DNA from: Isoetes taiwanensis
Lineage: Eukaryota; Streptophyta; Lycopodiopsida; Isoetales; Isoetaceae
Assembly (NCBI GenBank): GCA_021234155.1
Contig: JAJEKV010000002.1
Location: 27,087,299 to 27,151,298, forward strand
Direction of reading: 5' to 3'
Length of the DNA stretch: 64,000 nt
A program made the translations under genes and the position numbers. A model generated the notes under the pieces. That model worked only from the letters and a program-made list of their open reading frames with translations, made no database searches and had not been told where the DNA came from. The first letter of the stretch is position 1, and each line of letters starts with the position of its first letter. Shown piece after piece: positions 20,997-31,700 of this stretch.

Positions 20997-22305
20997 ATGG
21001 CCCAACCAAACAGACCGCCAGAAGCCTCGCCCAGCGGCTACCACCAGCTACACAAAGCCGATCTTATTCGCGATGCTTCATGAGAGGCTCGAAAGGAGGT
21101 CACCATCTCCAAGTGAGGAGAGCATCTCGAAGAGCACGATACATCCGACCGATTGATATTTTCAATCAGCAGGCGGAGCAAGATGAAGCCACATCACCAA
21201 CCTCCATGGACGAGGAGACAAGGGAGGTATACGAGGAGATAGAGCGCGAGATCCGCGAGCAGGAAAGAGAAGAAGACCCCTCGGATCCAGGGACAGAGAT
21301 CCTCGAAGAGGAGGAGGACGCACATCGGGAAAGACGAACAAAAGAGCAAAGACGAAAGCACAGCAAGTCGGTGACTAGAGCCGGGCAGAGGGAGGCAGAC
21401 TCGCCGGGTTTATCGTGAAATACTTAACGGAAAGGAAAAGAGAAGAGAAGAAGAGGAAGAGGGAAGAAGAAGAGAAGAAATCGGCCGAGGAGCTCAAGAA
21501 GAAGAAAGGGAAATGGGTGGGGAGCCCAAGGAAGTTCAAGGACGTCCCCATGGTGAAAAAGCCCAACCCGAAGATCACCATCACTGAACGGCCACCCGAT
21601 CATCCCCCAACCCCCTCGGAGAGTTCTGACGAAGAACTTAACCCCAACACTGAGGGGGCAGGCCCCTCCAAACCCCCGACAGCTGAACAGTAGTAGCCGA
21701 AGCAAGTAGTGCCGAGGAGGAGCACCAGACACAAAGAAGAAACCCCCTCCTTACCCAAAATGGGACAGAAGAAGCAACCCCTACCTGCCTCGAGAGTCCT
21801 ACGCCACGCACCTCTAAAAGATCTATGAACGTAAGATGCGGAGCACAATGCCTACATGAAGGAGTGGGAGGCATACCACAAGTACTACCACGAGAACAGG
21901 TGAGGGCCATCGGCGGAGGACACCCAACCAAGCAAATGCAGACCCTAAGACCGCCACCACCCAAGCCCAAGGTCCCAAAAAGCCTCGCACGTAAGAAGCT
22001 CACAAAGAAGCAAATGAGCAAAGAGCACTACGGAGATTCGCACTTCCAAATAAGCAGCCTACGCCTCCCCGATTCCCCTTTGCTCCTGGGCTAGTTAGAG
22101 AAGTGATGCAGATTTTAGGACTGGGACTACTGTGGTCACAGATGAGATGCTACTCGCAGACTCCGTGAGGCAAATTGAAAGCGTAAGATAGTGCAAAGAT
22201 TTTGAAGACTCAACAAAACCTTGCAATCGCCCATGCGTTTAGTGACTTTAATGAGGCAAGACATGCAACTTGCTACTCACATCAAGGGAGAACGCCTCCC
22301 TAAAC
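20997..22305 (+). pseudogene. extra ORF-A of LTR element: charged coiled-coil-like protein, unknown
   Basis: The ATG at 20997 is the first after the TATA box. The product, about 430 codons if unbroken, is read in pieces: an Arg/Glu-rich middle (REVYEEIEREIREQEREE), a Lys/Glu stretch (ERKREEKKRKREEEEKK) and Pro-rich PPDHPPTPSESSDEE. It ends QLATHIKGE near 22290. The charge pattern suggests a long helix or coiled coil with nuclear-type basic clusters. There is no retrotransposon gag domain, zinc knuckle or membrane segment. Copy B (56843-58125) shows the end more cleanly: ITRILGPDSEGPRDEMLLAL and a stop. Its function is unknown. Confidence 0.55.
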
Positions 22306-22450
22306 TTTTTGTAAATAATCTAAAAATTTTTGTGATAATAGAACAATTTTGAGTGCTTTAATTGTCCTAACTTGCTTAATTAGGATAAGTTAGCAAGTTT
22401 TAGCTTTTATTTTGGTAAAATAGGACAATTGCGCATTTAATCCACGTGAT

Positions 22451-22518
22451 GTCTCACAATACCGCTACCGACTAAAAACTAAACTTTTAGTTTTTGAGCC
22501 GAGGCTAAGCCGTGAGAC
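22451..22518. repeat. hairpin cassette 3 (between ORF-A and ORF-B, copy A)
   Basis: GTCTCACA left arm, aaaactaaacttttagttttt centre, cgtgagac right arm. It has one T more in the centre than cassettes 1 and 2. Confidence 0.75.
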
Positions 22519-22655
22519 CTTGCCCAAAACTCTCGCCTAAAACAGCTCCAAATCGACCAAAACAAGGGGTCGATTCTACCCCATTTGATGAGCCCATCAT
22601 CCTTACACCCTTAGTTTATCCAAATTGGACATGTTTTGATCAAAATGAGATCGAT

Positions 22656-22721
22656 GTCTCACACCGCTACCGGTCAAGAAACTAAACTTTTAGTTTTTGA
22701 GCGAGGTGCAAGTCGTGAGAC
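22656..22721. repeat. hairpin cassette 4 (between ORF-A and ORF-B, copy A)
   Basis: GTCTCACA left arm, aaactaaacttttagttttt centre, cgtgagac right arm. In copy B the same cassette keeps the arms GTCTCACAGCT and AGCTGTGA. Confidence 0.75.
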
Positions 22722-22909
22722 CTCCTACCTTTTCTTCACCAAAACTTGCCCAATGATTCCCAACCTGTTGTATAGCATCTTTTAGGTAATCCAACCACGC
22801 CAAACACTTGAAATAGTCTTCAAATTCCCATTTTGACCTCAAGATAGACTAGAATTGCCCAACCCCGTGATTTTTCAAGTCATCCAAAAATTAGGGTTTT
22901 TCCCTTTTC

Positions 22910-22918
22910 TATAAATAG
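22910..22918 (+). promoter_or_regulatory. internal TATA box before extra ORF-B
   Basis: TATAAATAG followed by gtcccttattt, 117 bases before the ATG at 23035 and 188 bases after cassette 4. It parallels the arrangement before ORF-A and is conserved at 58715-58723. Confidence 0.6.
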
Positions 22919-23034
22919 GTCCCTTATTTCACACAAGGCACCCTACAAGTTTGCTCCTGCCTCCTTAGCCGATTTTCCAGCCTCCCCAAGGCGCCTTTTG
23001 CAACCGCTTGATACCCTCTTTCGTGATTTAACCA

Positions 23035-24588
23035 ATGGCAACCTCTCGATTTCAAGCAGATGGTACAAAGGCCAAATATGTGTTGCCGAGGCCGACATCG
23101 AACAAATTTTCCATGTCTTCCTGAAGGAGGTAGATGTCCAAGCAACTCGCACGCAACCCCAAAATTACAAGAGAGTCCCGTCTGAATTCCAAGCTAGGGT
23201 AGAACCAAAGACTAGTGCAGCCCCACCTTGCATAGGGTACTTTGTTCCTAGGCAATCCCTACAAACAAAATTTTAGGTGATGTTCCAAACATTGCCAAAT
23301 ACTTGACAAACAAGGCGCAATAAGACACTCGAGCCAATGGTCCTAACCGGCAATAGGACCAAATATTTCTATTTCAACACCGCTTTGGCAATTTTTCTCA
23401 CCCACCGTGTCGAGAACACCGCGGGGAAACCTCCATTCCCCCCATGGACGGGACCCATTAGCCATAGCAAAGAAACAAATCGCCCTACGCAATACCTGAA
23501 CAGAGCATGAAGGAAAAGAAGAGGAGGACTCGCATCTAACAGGAATCGAAGAAGAGGAAGACTCATGTCGAAGCCTCACCCAAAGAGCAAATGACAAGCG
23601 TAACAAGAGTGGCAAGACTTTGAAAGGAGCCGGCAAACTTTTAGAGTCGCCGCCTCTTTGGGTTAGGCATCACAAGCCTAGCCCCCATCATTGTCGGTGG
23701 GCTAAGAATTTTTGCTCCTCAAATGACATCCAAAACCTCCCTGAGTGTGTGGAAAAGGGAGTACCGACCAAGAGTTGCTGCACCAACTCCGGCTAACGGA
23801 CCGGACGACTTCATCGTCCCGAGGAGCATCCGACTTCCTCGCCTGAAATAAGGGAAGCCGACACTTTACACGAGAGTCGACTTCCGGCATCCAAGCCTAT
23901 AGCGCATCGCAGATGATGGAGGCGCATAAGGCCGCAGATAGACTACCGACGGAGGAAGAGTTCCTTGCCCTACAGGAACAGATGGGGATCCGCTACGCCG
24001 ACCTCAACATCCTAACGGCAAGCTCTTCGGCAACACCTCCCCGAGAGAAGAGGCTAATTCGACCCTCAGGAGGGCTTCAGCAACAAATGGGACTACAGGG
24101 AACTCACCACCTGGAGGTTGATGACTTTGCAAGCGTGCACGAGAGCGATATACCGAAAGTGGGTCCGAAGATTCGCCTCGCGAATCCATGTGTCGTTATG
24201 GGTATTACCTTCCCCGCTGATGGATGGAAGAATAGCGTAATTCACCGCAAAATTCACCCCCTGTGGGCGCAGGAAGGAGTATCGATGCTAATTGGCGCCT
24301 CGATTTGGTCGGCGCGGTTGCCCCTCAACACCGAAAGCATGCCATCCCGGTGAAGAGAGCAAGAGCACTGATGTTTTTGACTTTGCCATACCCTACAAAG
24401 CGCAAGGAAGGCTAGCAAGAATCCGGCAATTTCACACCTCCGAAAGCCAGAGTAGAAGAATTGGCGAGAGCCTTGCGGTGGTGGATCCTCACCAACGCCC
24501 TTAGGGAACTTGGGTCACCGCTGGGAACAACCAAGTGAAAAAGTTCCTAGAGGATAATCCATCCCACGCATTTATCAAGAATAGTTAG
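23035..24588 (+). pseudogene. extra ORF-B of LTR element, unknown protein
   Basis: The ATG (MATS) follows the second TATA box. Recognisable conserved pieces between copies A and B are EADIEQIFHVF, KYF.FNTALAIFLTH, RLPTEEEFLALQEQ, and a C-terminus WWILTNALRELG, VKKFLEDNPS, FIKNS with TAG at 24586-24588. The frame is broken many times in both copies. The total is about 515 codons. No known domain is recognised, and it does not resemble gag, pol or an envelope protein (no signal peptide or transmembrane helix seen). It could be a captured host gene or a duplicated accessory ORF. Confidence 0.5.
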
Positions 24589-24802
24589 CAATCTTGAGAC
24601 CGAAATCTTTTGTAGTAAACATATTATATAATATGAATATAACTTCCTTTGCATTTTTAATGTTTTGTTGATATATTTTGTCCCGCAACTATACCAACAA
24701 CACGATAATGCAAATGTAACAAACAAAACTAACCCGACAACCATAACCAACCGTGTATGCAGATAGGGAACAACGAACCGGCGAACAAAACAGAGGCCCA
24801 AC

Positions 24803-25960
24803 ATGGACGAAGAGATGCCCGACAGCAACCCATCCCCAAAGAACCTCTTCAAGGATATGGTCCCATGACCCCGTGAAGAGGAGATGTCGCAGATGCGAAT
24901 GGAGCCGGACCAGATAAAGGTTCTACTAGCAGCCCAAGCATCATCCGGCACAAACGACACCCCAAAAATCCCGGGAAAGACAAGAGGAGGAGTAAGAGAA
25001 GGAGGTCCCCAAAGACGTAGACCTCCGAATCAAGCTCGACCCTGACTCGAACCGGGGAGAGCCCGAAAGCAAGCGCCGGACCGTGAGAGAACGGGCAGTA
25101 AGGACAATAAGATCCTCGACACCGTGAGGAAGGTGGACTCAAAGATCGGGTAATGTGTGGAAAGCCCTAAACCTCAACAATTATCTGGGCGAGAACAGAT
25201 CTGGCCTTGAGGCGGAGGCATGGCTGGACGAGATGAGTGAGTACGGCAATGCCTATGGCATGAAGGACAAAGACAAAGGCAGGGTAGCGACAGCCAACCT
25301 AAAAGGAGCCGCACGGATATGGTGGAAGGGCTATGCCAAAGCCCATGGGTTGAGCAGGACGCATGCCGCCCAAGAAGTTCTCAAAAGCTTTCAAGAGACA
25401 CTATGTCCCCTGAACACAAGTCAAATATGATGCAAAGAGCTTCTACAGATTGCAAAGGGGGGTACAAGATGGTGCGTATACAATCAAGAGTTTATGAGAC
25501 TAAGGCTATATGTGCCGGCCGAGCGAGAAGCACGCAGTGGAAAGCTACATAGAAGGGTCAAACGAGGAACTCGTGAAACTCAGACGGGCAATAGACCCTG
25601 CACGTTGTCCAAGAGTCCAAGGCAATTAGTTTGGTAAGGATCGGGCCGCAGAGCAACAAGACGAGAGACAGCCATACTATCAAGATAGAGGGAAAGCAAC
25701 AGAAGCTACAAATTTAGGGCAGCCAGCCCTGCCCAAAGAAAGTCCCCATACAATGGCAAACTGTGGAAACAACAGAAAGAAAGCAGTGTGTCCTTCAAAG
25801 ACAAACAGAAGGGTCCAATTACCGAAAGCAAGACGGTCCTTCCTACAGCGCTGCCCAAGGAGAAAAGGCGAATGCATGGAAAAGCGTACCGCTCGGGATG
25901 TTTCCAGCGGGCCACCGAACAAAATGAACCGCCCATTTGTTGCGTGAGCTCGCCAGCGTA
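24803..25960 (+). pseudogene. gag of LTR element A
   Basis: The ATG at 24803 (MDEEMPDSNP) starts a frame that breaks early. 25155-25430 is an unbroken Retrotrans_gag core: VWKALNLNNYLGE, SGLEAEAWLDEMSEY, LKGAARIWWKGYAK. This is the capsid-like domain that packages element RNA. A remnant zinc knuckle follows near 25890-25945 (GCFQR..), clearer in copy B (CPGCFQRGPEQPNCP). A 200-base AT-rich gap separates it from ORF-B and may hold its own transcription signals. Confidence 0.8.
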
Positions 25961-25999
25961 GAGTTGGGCTTAATGGGACACCGGCCGACGAGGACGGGC

Positions 26000-26480
26000 G
26001 AAGGCACGCGAGTACATTCAAGGTGAGTGCCACATCTTTGCCGCCATAGATACGTAACGTGCAGAGACCCAAAGATAAGGTAATCACCACAAGGGGAAGG
26101 CAAAGGCCAAATCCTTCATAGTCTTGATAGACTCGAAGTAGCCATAACTTCGCATCCCCAAGGATGGTTGAAATGATGAAACCGAAACCCCTAAAGTCCA
26201 AAACCAAGACCCGTAATCTTGGCAAGCGAAAGCAATAAGACATACAACCGGGAAGAGAATCAACTTCGACATTGACTTACCGTGGATTAATATCCGATGG
26301 GGGGCGTAAGTAATGGGTATTGGCAAATAATGAATTTGATTGTTGGAATGGAGTACCTTGGGCCAAATAGGGCCATCATCGATTAAGGGAAGCTTAAGGT
26401 CACCTTCCCAACGCCTCGAAAGGCCATTGAGATCACAAAAGAAGTTACCCCCATCATGCAATGTATGTCCGCTAAGAAGT
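26000..26480 (+). pseudogene. pol: aspartic protease region, copy A
   Basis: Retropepsin-like protease that would process the polyprotein. The active-site region is damaged here: copy B reads LIDSGSSHN at the same place, while this copy has a base change and a stop near 26130. The downstream flap and linker motif is recognisable as LIVGMEYLG near 26337-26365, then AIID and KVTFPTPRKAIE, typical of Ty3/Gypsy PR-RT linkers. Confidence 0.7.
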
Positions 26481-26599
26481 CGCCCAATCTATAAGGGAGC
26501 GAGAAGGTAGCATACATCTTCAAACTCGAGATTGAGGAACCCGAAGCCTAAGAAAGCAAGGAAGACAGGTGCTCGCCAGTTGCCCAAGTCAATCGCTAA

Positions 26600-27230
26600 C
26601 TTGATTACGGAGTTCCACCCATCTCTTTCCGTGATGAGATCGAGAAACTTCCTCCTTACAGGGGAGTAGAGTGTGAGATAGCACTCAGAGCCAGTGGACC
26701 AAGCCGACAAGCAAGGCCCCATATAGAATGACCACACATGAACTCACAGAGCTGAAGAAGCAGCCTACAAGAGTTGCTCAATCTAGGCTTCATCGCCTAG
26801 CATCTCACCATTTGGGGCACCCATCCTCTTTGTCAAGAAGAAGGATGGAAGCTTGAGGATGCATAGATTACGCATAAAACAAGCACACCATCAAGAACAA
26901 GTACGCACTCCCCGCATCGCATTTAACTTGATGGATCAGCTCCAAGGGGCAAAGGTCTTCCAAGATCGACCTAAGGTCAATCACCGCATCGTAATAAAAG
27001 AAGAGGACATCCACATAACGGCTTTCAGACCAGTGTATGGGCATTATGAATTCACCGTAATGCCATTTGGGCTATCCAACGCCTCAGCTACGTTCATGAG
27101 ACTCATGAACGACATCTTCAGAGAATACTTGGACACCTTTGTGATATTATTCTTTGACGACATTCTGGTGTACAGTAAATCCATTCAAGAGCATGCTCAA
27201 AGACGCCGAAGGTGCTCGAAAAGTTAAGGA
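26600..27230 (+). pseudogene. pol: reverse transcriptase, copy A
   Basis: Ty3/Gypsy RT. Motifs in order are EKLPPYRGVECEI, TTHELTELKK, the SPFG region with APILFVKKKDGSLR in another frame, LMDQLQGAKVF, HRIVIKEEDIHITAFRP, YGHYEFTVMPFGLSNASATF, and the catalytic FFDDILVYS at 27151-27177. The longest open part is 26853-27227. At least two frame breaks separate the N-terminal motifs. The palm catalytic aspartates are present. Confidence 0.9.
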
Positions 27231-27539
27231 GGCATCGCCAGGGCGCCAAGTTGTCGGGCGTCACTTCACAAATGCAGAAGGTGGAATACCCGGGTCATGT
27301 GATTTCAGCGTATGAATCTCGGCTGCACTCGCCAAGATCGGGCAAGAATCCAATGGCCGGCACCAAAGAACGCCCATGAGGTCGGGTTTCCTTGGCCTAG
27401 CAGTATTACAGAAGTTCGTGAAGAACTTCAGAAAGATAGCAGCCCCACCGACGGACTTAACAAAGGCGAGAAAGTAAAAAATTGGGCGCACCATTGGCTC
27501 AAGAAAGCCCAAGGTGATTTGAGTTGTTGAAGGAAGCCT

Positions 27540-27890
27540 TGACAACCGCCCCCGCCTTTGACCCCCCGCACCTTAAAAAGGATAAGTTAGTGGCAACGGA
27601 TGCAAGCAAGATAGTCACAAAAAGTGTTGATGCAAGAAGAGCGGGTAATAGCGCATTTACTCAAGAAAATGAATGACGCCAAACGCTGCTTACACCGCGA
27701 TGATCAAGAGCGATGATCAAGAGCCGCTAGGAAATTCAGTTGCAATAATACGATTCATGCAACCACATCTCAACTGAGGCGCAGAAGGTGGATGGAATTT
27801 CTTGAGGAGTACAACTTTGAGATAGTCTACAAACCCGGAAGCTTAATGTGGTAGCAGATGCGCTTCAAGGCATCCACCGACAACCGTAGT
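27540..27890 (+). pseudogene. pol: RNase H, copy A
   Basis: VATDASK near 27593 holds the first catalytic Asp of the Ty3/Gypsy RNase H. RRWMEFLEEYNFEIVYKPGS near 27788-27845 is the conserved end of the domain. The middle is broken by frameshifts. The role is removal of RNA from the RNA/DNA hybrid. Confidence 0.8.
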
Positions 27891-28009
27891 GCACCGCAAT
27901 GCAATCTCGACGCCTTCAGCATTTCGAAAAAGATAGAAGAAACCTTGCCAACGGATGAAGACTTCAAAGAAGTATGGGCAAGCTTGTCCAAGGAAACGAA
28001 ACGGACAAG

Positions 28010-29130
28010 GAGAGGGAAACCTTCAAAAACTTTAAAAAAGGAAGGTAACCTCCTATACCATAAGAACAAGTTGTGCATGCCGGAATCATCCGAGTAAGAA
28101 AGTTGATCCTCCACGACACCCACAACAACCCAATAGCTGGCCACGCAGATTCATGAAGACATATTTCAAAGTGCGCGAGCAGCTACTATTGGCGGAATGA
28201 AGAAATGATATAGCTCGCCACATCAAGGAGTGTCAGCTATGCCAAAAAACGGCGGCGTAACAACTTCGAATTCCGTGTGCTTTGGAACCATTAGCGTACC
28301 AAACGCTAAGTGGGAGGTCGCCGCGATGGATTTTATAACAGATTGCCAAGAACAAGAAGAGGTAAGGATGCTTTGATGGTCGTGGGTCGGCATTGTTGTC
28401 GAAGATGGCCCATTTTGTGCCTTGCGTGACCACGACACGGCAAAAAACTCTTCACCAAAGAGATTTTCGCACTTCATGGCATGCCAAGGGAAATTATCTC
28501 CCCTCCGAGATCCGGTTCATCATCGTCTTTCTCGCAGTGATCTCTTCACAACGATTGAACGAAGCTATCCATGAGCACGCCTATCATCCACGACGGATGG
28601 GCAAACAGAGCGCGCCAATAGAATTTCGAAGACATGCTCAAACTATGTCCGAACAAGCAAGGTATGTGGAGGAATTTATTCACTTGGTGGAGTTTGCGCA
28701 TAATAGCACCAAGCAAGAATCATCCCAAATGTCGCCGCTCATGATCAACTACGGCTACCAATGCCTAACTCCGCATTAATTTGGCACAATCCCGTCAAAA
28801 GTGGAAGTCTCCCAACAAATGCCGAAATACATGCGCCAGCCACCGTAGAAGAAGTACATGGATATCTCCTAGCAGCAAGGAGTCGCCAAAAGAGCATCGC
28901 CGACAAGCATCGAACGCCGCAGCTTTGAAGTTGGCGACAATGTGTGGCTCAAGATCAAGGTGAAGCAGCGAAGCTCCACATCGAATTGCAAGAAACTTGC
29001 TCCAAGGTGGGCCGGACCATTCAAAATAGTCAAGAGAGTGGGTAACCAATCCTACAAATTAGACTTGCCAAAGACACTTAAAGATCCACAAAGTCTTCCA
29101 CGCGAGTTTGTCAAGAAGCACACCCCAACC
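28010..29130 (+). pseudogene. pol: integrase, copy A
   Basis: The N-terminal zinc site reads LHDTHNNPIAGH ... HIKECQLCQK near 28108-28250. The catalytic core is fragmentary: SKMAHFVPC near 28395, and YVEEFIHLVEFAHNSTKQES ... SPLMINYGY near 28660-28755, the region around and after the third catalytic residue. The C-terminal DNA-binding part shows LAPRWAGPFKIVKRVGNQSYKLDLP near 28995-29070. Several stops and shifts separate these parts. Confidence 0.85.
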
Positions 29131-29159
29131 CGCATGAAATCCTCGACACCCCAACGATG

Positions 29160-29354
29160 TTGGAAATGACAGAGGAGCAAATTGGAAATAGTTCCAGGAT
29201 AATTCTTGATAAAGCATTCAAGAAAACAAGGAGATCGGAGTTCCTCCAATACTTGGTCAAGTGGAAGCACTTGCCGGGGGAAGACGCAACATGGGTACTT
29301 AAAAGAGACCTGGAAAAACAAGCATCTACGCTTTATGGAGCAATGGGACGGTAA
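29160..29354 (+). pseudogene. chromodomain at the end of pol, copy A
   Basis: The frame at 29157-29354 reads ILDKAFKKTRRSEFLQYLVKWKHLPGEDATWV, the two-beta-strand and helix signature of a chromodomain (L-V-K-W-K, then D-A-T-W). Chromoviral chromodomains direct integration to marked chromatin. The frame is shifted relative to the integrase end, probably by one of the many small indels. Confidence 0.85.
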
Positions 29355-30207
29355 AATCATCTCCTAAGAAATCGCCCCAGATGTCGATTTGTGTAGATTA
29401 ACAAATTTGCCTAGTTAGGGGACTCCACGATGCAACCTATGAGGTAAGGGTTGCATGCGCTTGTAACCGGCGATGAGATTACTACAAAGGATCTCTAGGA
29501 CGGGTGTAATGTCAATGTAGGCATGACCGCGTGTCGCTTTGGAAAGTCTACTGTCCCACCTGAAGTAGACGACCTCGAGAGAAAGAAGGTCATTGAGGAA
29601 TGCAATCGATAGGAAAAGCACCTCTAGCCCCATATATGTTTTGATAGGAGGAATCGGGCCTTCACGCCTAGGCATATACCTGAAGGACCTATCCTCCACG
29701 CGGGCAACTAAAGGTGTAGGCATGAGTGGCATATAGCCATATAGACGCCGCCTCCACTACTATAATGGAGGAATCACCCCTTCCCACACGGAGATTAGCC
29801 ATGCATCCATGTAGATAGGTGGGGTGGTCACCATATAACCAAACTTTATAAATAATTAAATATGGTACTAACGTAGTGTGACCCGCAGCCAATAGAGCCC
29901 AAGGGCTAGGAGGTCGATTCATGAAGACTTGCAAACACAATTTTGTCTAACGTGTTGCAAGAAATAAAGAGTACCCTAATCAAGAATAATAGTATATATA
30001 ATAATTATGAGTAGTCATTGTAATAACATGCTAATAATTACAATTGATTAAATAATAGTTCAATAATGTCCTCACAGAAATATTACCTTAAGGTAATTCT
30101 AATAAATGTATAAAATGTAATCATAAGTATATCGTATGCATGAAGTTGATTGCGTGTTAAGTAGATCCCAAGGTGGGAGACCCACGATGCCGCGACAACA
30201 TCAATTC
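29355..30207 (+). other. 3' untranslated region of LTR element A
   Basis: Between the chromodomain stop and the polypurine tract there is about 850 bp without recognisable coding content. Short frames on the minus strand (29415-29940) have no known domain and are taken as chance. The AT-rich part 29940-30120 has repeated aataat runs. Confidence 0.6.
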
Positions 30208-30220
30208 AAGGTGGGGAGAA
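30208..30220 (+). promoter_or_regulatory. polypurine tract of LTR element A
   Basis: aaggtggggagaa immediately before the 3' LTR, the expected plus-strand priming site. It has one T interruption. Confidence 0.85.
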
Positions 30221-31700
30221 TGTGACGCTCCAAAGACGATATACCTGGCCTCAAGACGATACCGCATCAAGGCACCACGCCAGACACGCCGGCCCAAATG
30301 ACGCGGTACACCGACGATACCAAGCAAGGACGCCTCTAGGGGCAATCTTCAGTAATGGTGCGCATTACTTAGCAATGCGCCACACCTTTAGACCTTTAAC
30401 CCATTAAAGGTAGACCAAGGGTCATGGGAACCCTAAACCTAACGGATAGCCTACATAAGGCATCAAACCCTAACATTCCCCTTTTCACCTACGCACCTTC
30501 CCGAAATTCGACCCAAGGCCACCGGTGGAGTCGATTCCAACTCCCACGATCCGCCTAAGCCCCAAATAAGTCGACGCCTTCCGACCGCATCTCGAGACAT
30601 GGACGCCTTCGATCGAGAGGAGGAACCAGTGATCGTATTTGGTCGATCAAATAGCATAAACCTTTACTCCAGCCTTCGAACCAAAAGAGGGTTTAGCCTA
30701 TTAGATCGCCTATAGCAGCCTAAGTAGATCCCGAGATTGATCTAACTAAAGAACCTAATTCTATGAGATAGATTAGTCTTTATGATTTATTATGTTGATA
30801 TAATGGACTAGATGCATTCTCTGTGGACTCATTGTATTGGGAAGGGGGGTAGAGACTTAAAGCTTAGTAGATGATGCCCTAGCTAGTCCTTCTTAGTGCA
30901 TTACTAGTTTTCGCCCTCAGGTACAAGAACCCCACCTGGTTGTGGGTGAAGGGACTAGGACCTGCTCGTAACCAGGTTCGTGGTTGACCCATCCCTCCGG
31001 GTGTGTAAGGCCCACCGGGATCGAGTGACTAGGTCTAATGGCTTGCCACCGAAAGTGTGGGTAAGGCATGGGCTCGACACCCGCGGGGTGGAGTTCACCT
31101 TCCAAAGGGTTAAGTCAATAAGGGCAAGGCCCTCTAGTCGCCTTTGGGTCAAAGATGTAGATCTCGGTGGGAGCGATCCCTACCGCCCCATCGGCCCGGG
31201 AGATAAACCGTGAGTAGCCCCTTTGGCTACGCATCTTGCTGGCTACCAGGTCCCAACACTCTTCAACCTACTCGCAGTGTGCACAGTGAGGGGGCGATGG
31301 AGTGGACAACCCAATGCCATGTTCTTATGCCACCCCAATCCATTGTCATGATTCTGTCTGCAAGGAACTCTGGAGACCCAAGCTTGTCACTCCATCCCTG
31401 TGTCTGAGCCTTGGGTAGGAACCTCTTTTGTATTGTGCTGATCTTTGTCTATGCAGATGTTGATGTGCCACCCTTCGAGGTGGATATATGATGTATGTTA
31501 CTGACGTGTATGTTTATGCTTCCGCAGCTAGGTAGACCCCGAGGGAGACGGGGTAAAATGACCCCTTCATTCTTCCCCACTGTGGATTCCAGATGGTCAC
31601 AGTGATCTGTGGAGGGCCCCAGACGCGATGGAGCTGGTATGGGGGATGAACTCCTGGTTGTATATGGTGAGGACATCGTATACGAGTAGGGGACGTCACA
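30221..31700 (+). repeat. 3' LTR, copy A
   Basis: Starts TGTGACGCTCCAAAG and ends GGGGACGTCACA, 1,480 bp. It pairs with 18839-20319. Most differences between the two are small indels and CAG/CTG-linked changes, so the insertion is probably young. Followed by target duplication AGGAG. Confidence 0.95.

Larger units (their letters stand above)
18839..31700 (+). mobile_element. Ty3/Gypsy chromodomain LTR retrotransposon, copy A (12,862 bp)
   Basis: Complete element: 5' LTR 18839-20319, primer site 20321-20332, two extra ORFs, gag from 24803, protease, RT, RNase H, integrase, chromodomain, polypurine tract and 3' LTR 30221-31700. The 5-bp target duplication AGGAG lies at 18834-18838 and 31701-31705. 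The domain order PR-RT-RH-INT with a C-terminal chromodomain defines a Ty3/Gypsy chromovirus. It is unusual in having about 4.5 kb with two ORFs before gag. All pol frames are broken, much of this by altered CAG/CTG sites. It is inserted in ORF1 of LINE2. Confidence 0.92.

Noticed and set aside
23035-24588. ORF-B as a retroviral-type envelope gene
   Set aside because: It lies before gag, not after pol, and no signal peptide or transmembrane segment can be seen.
29415-29940. Minus-strand frames in the 3' region of the LTR element, a possible antisense gene
   Set aside because: No domain or conserved feature; the matching region of copy B is outside the window, so it cannot be tested.
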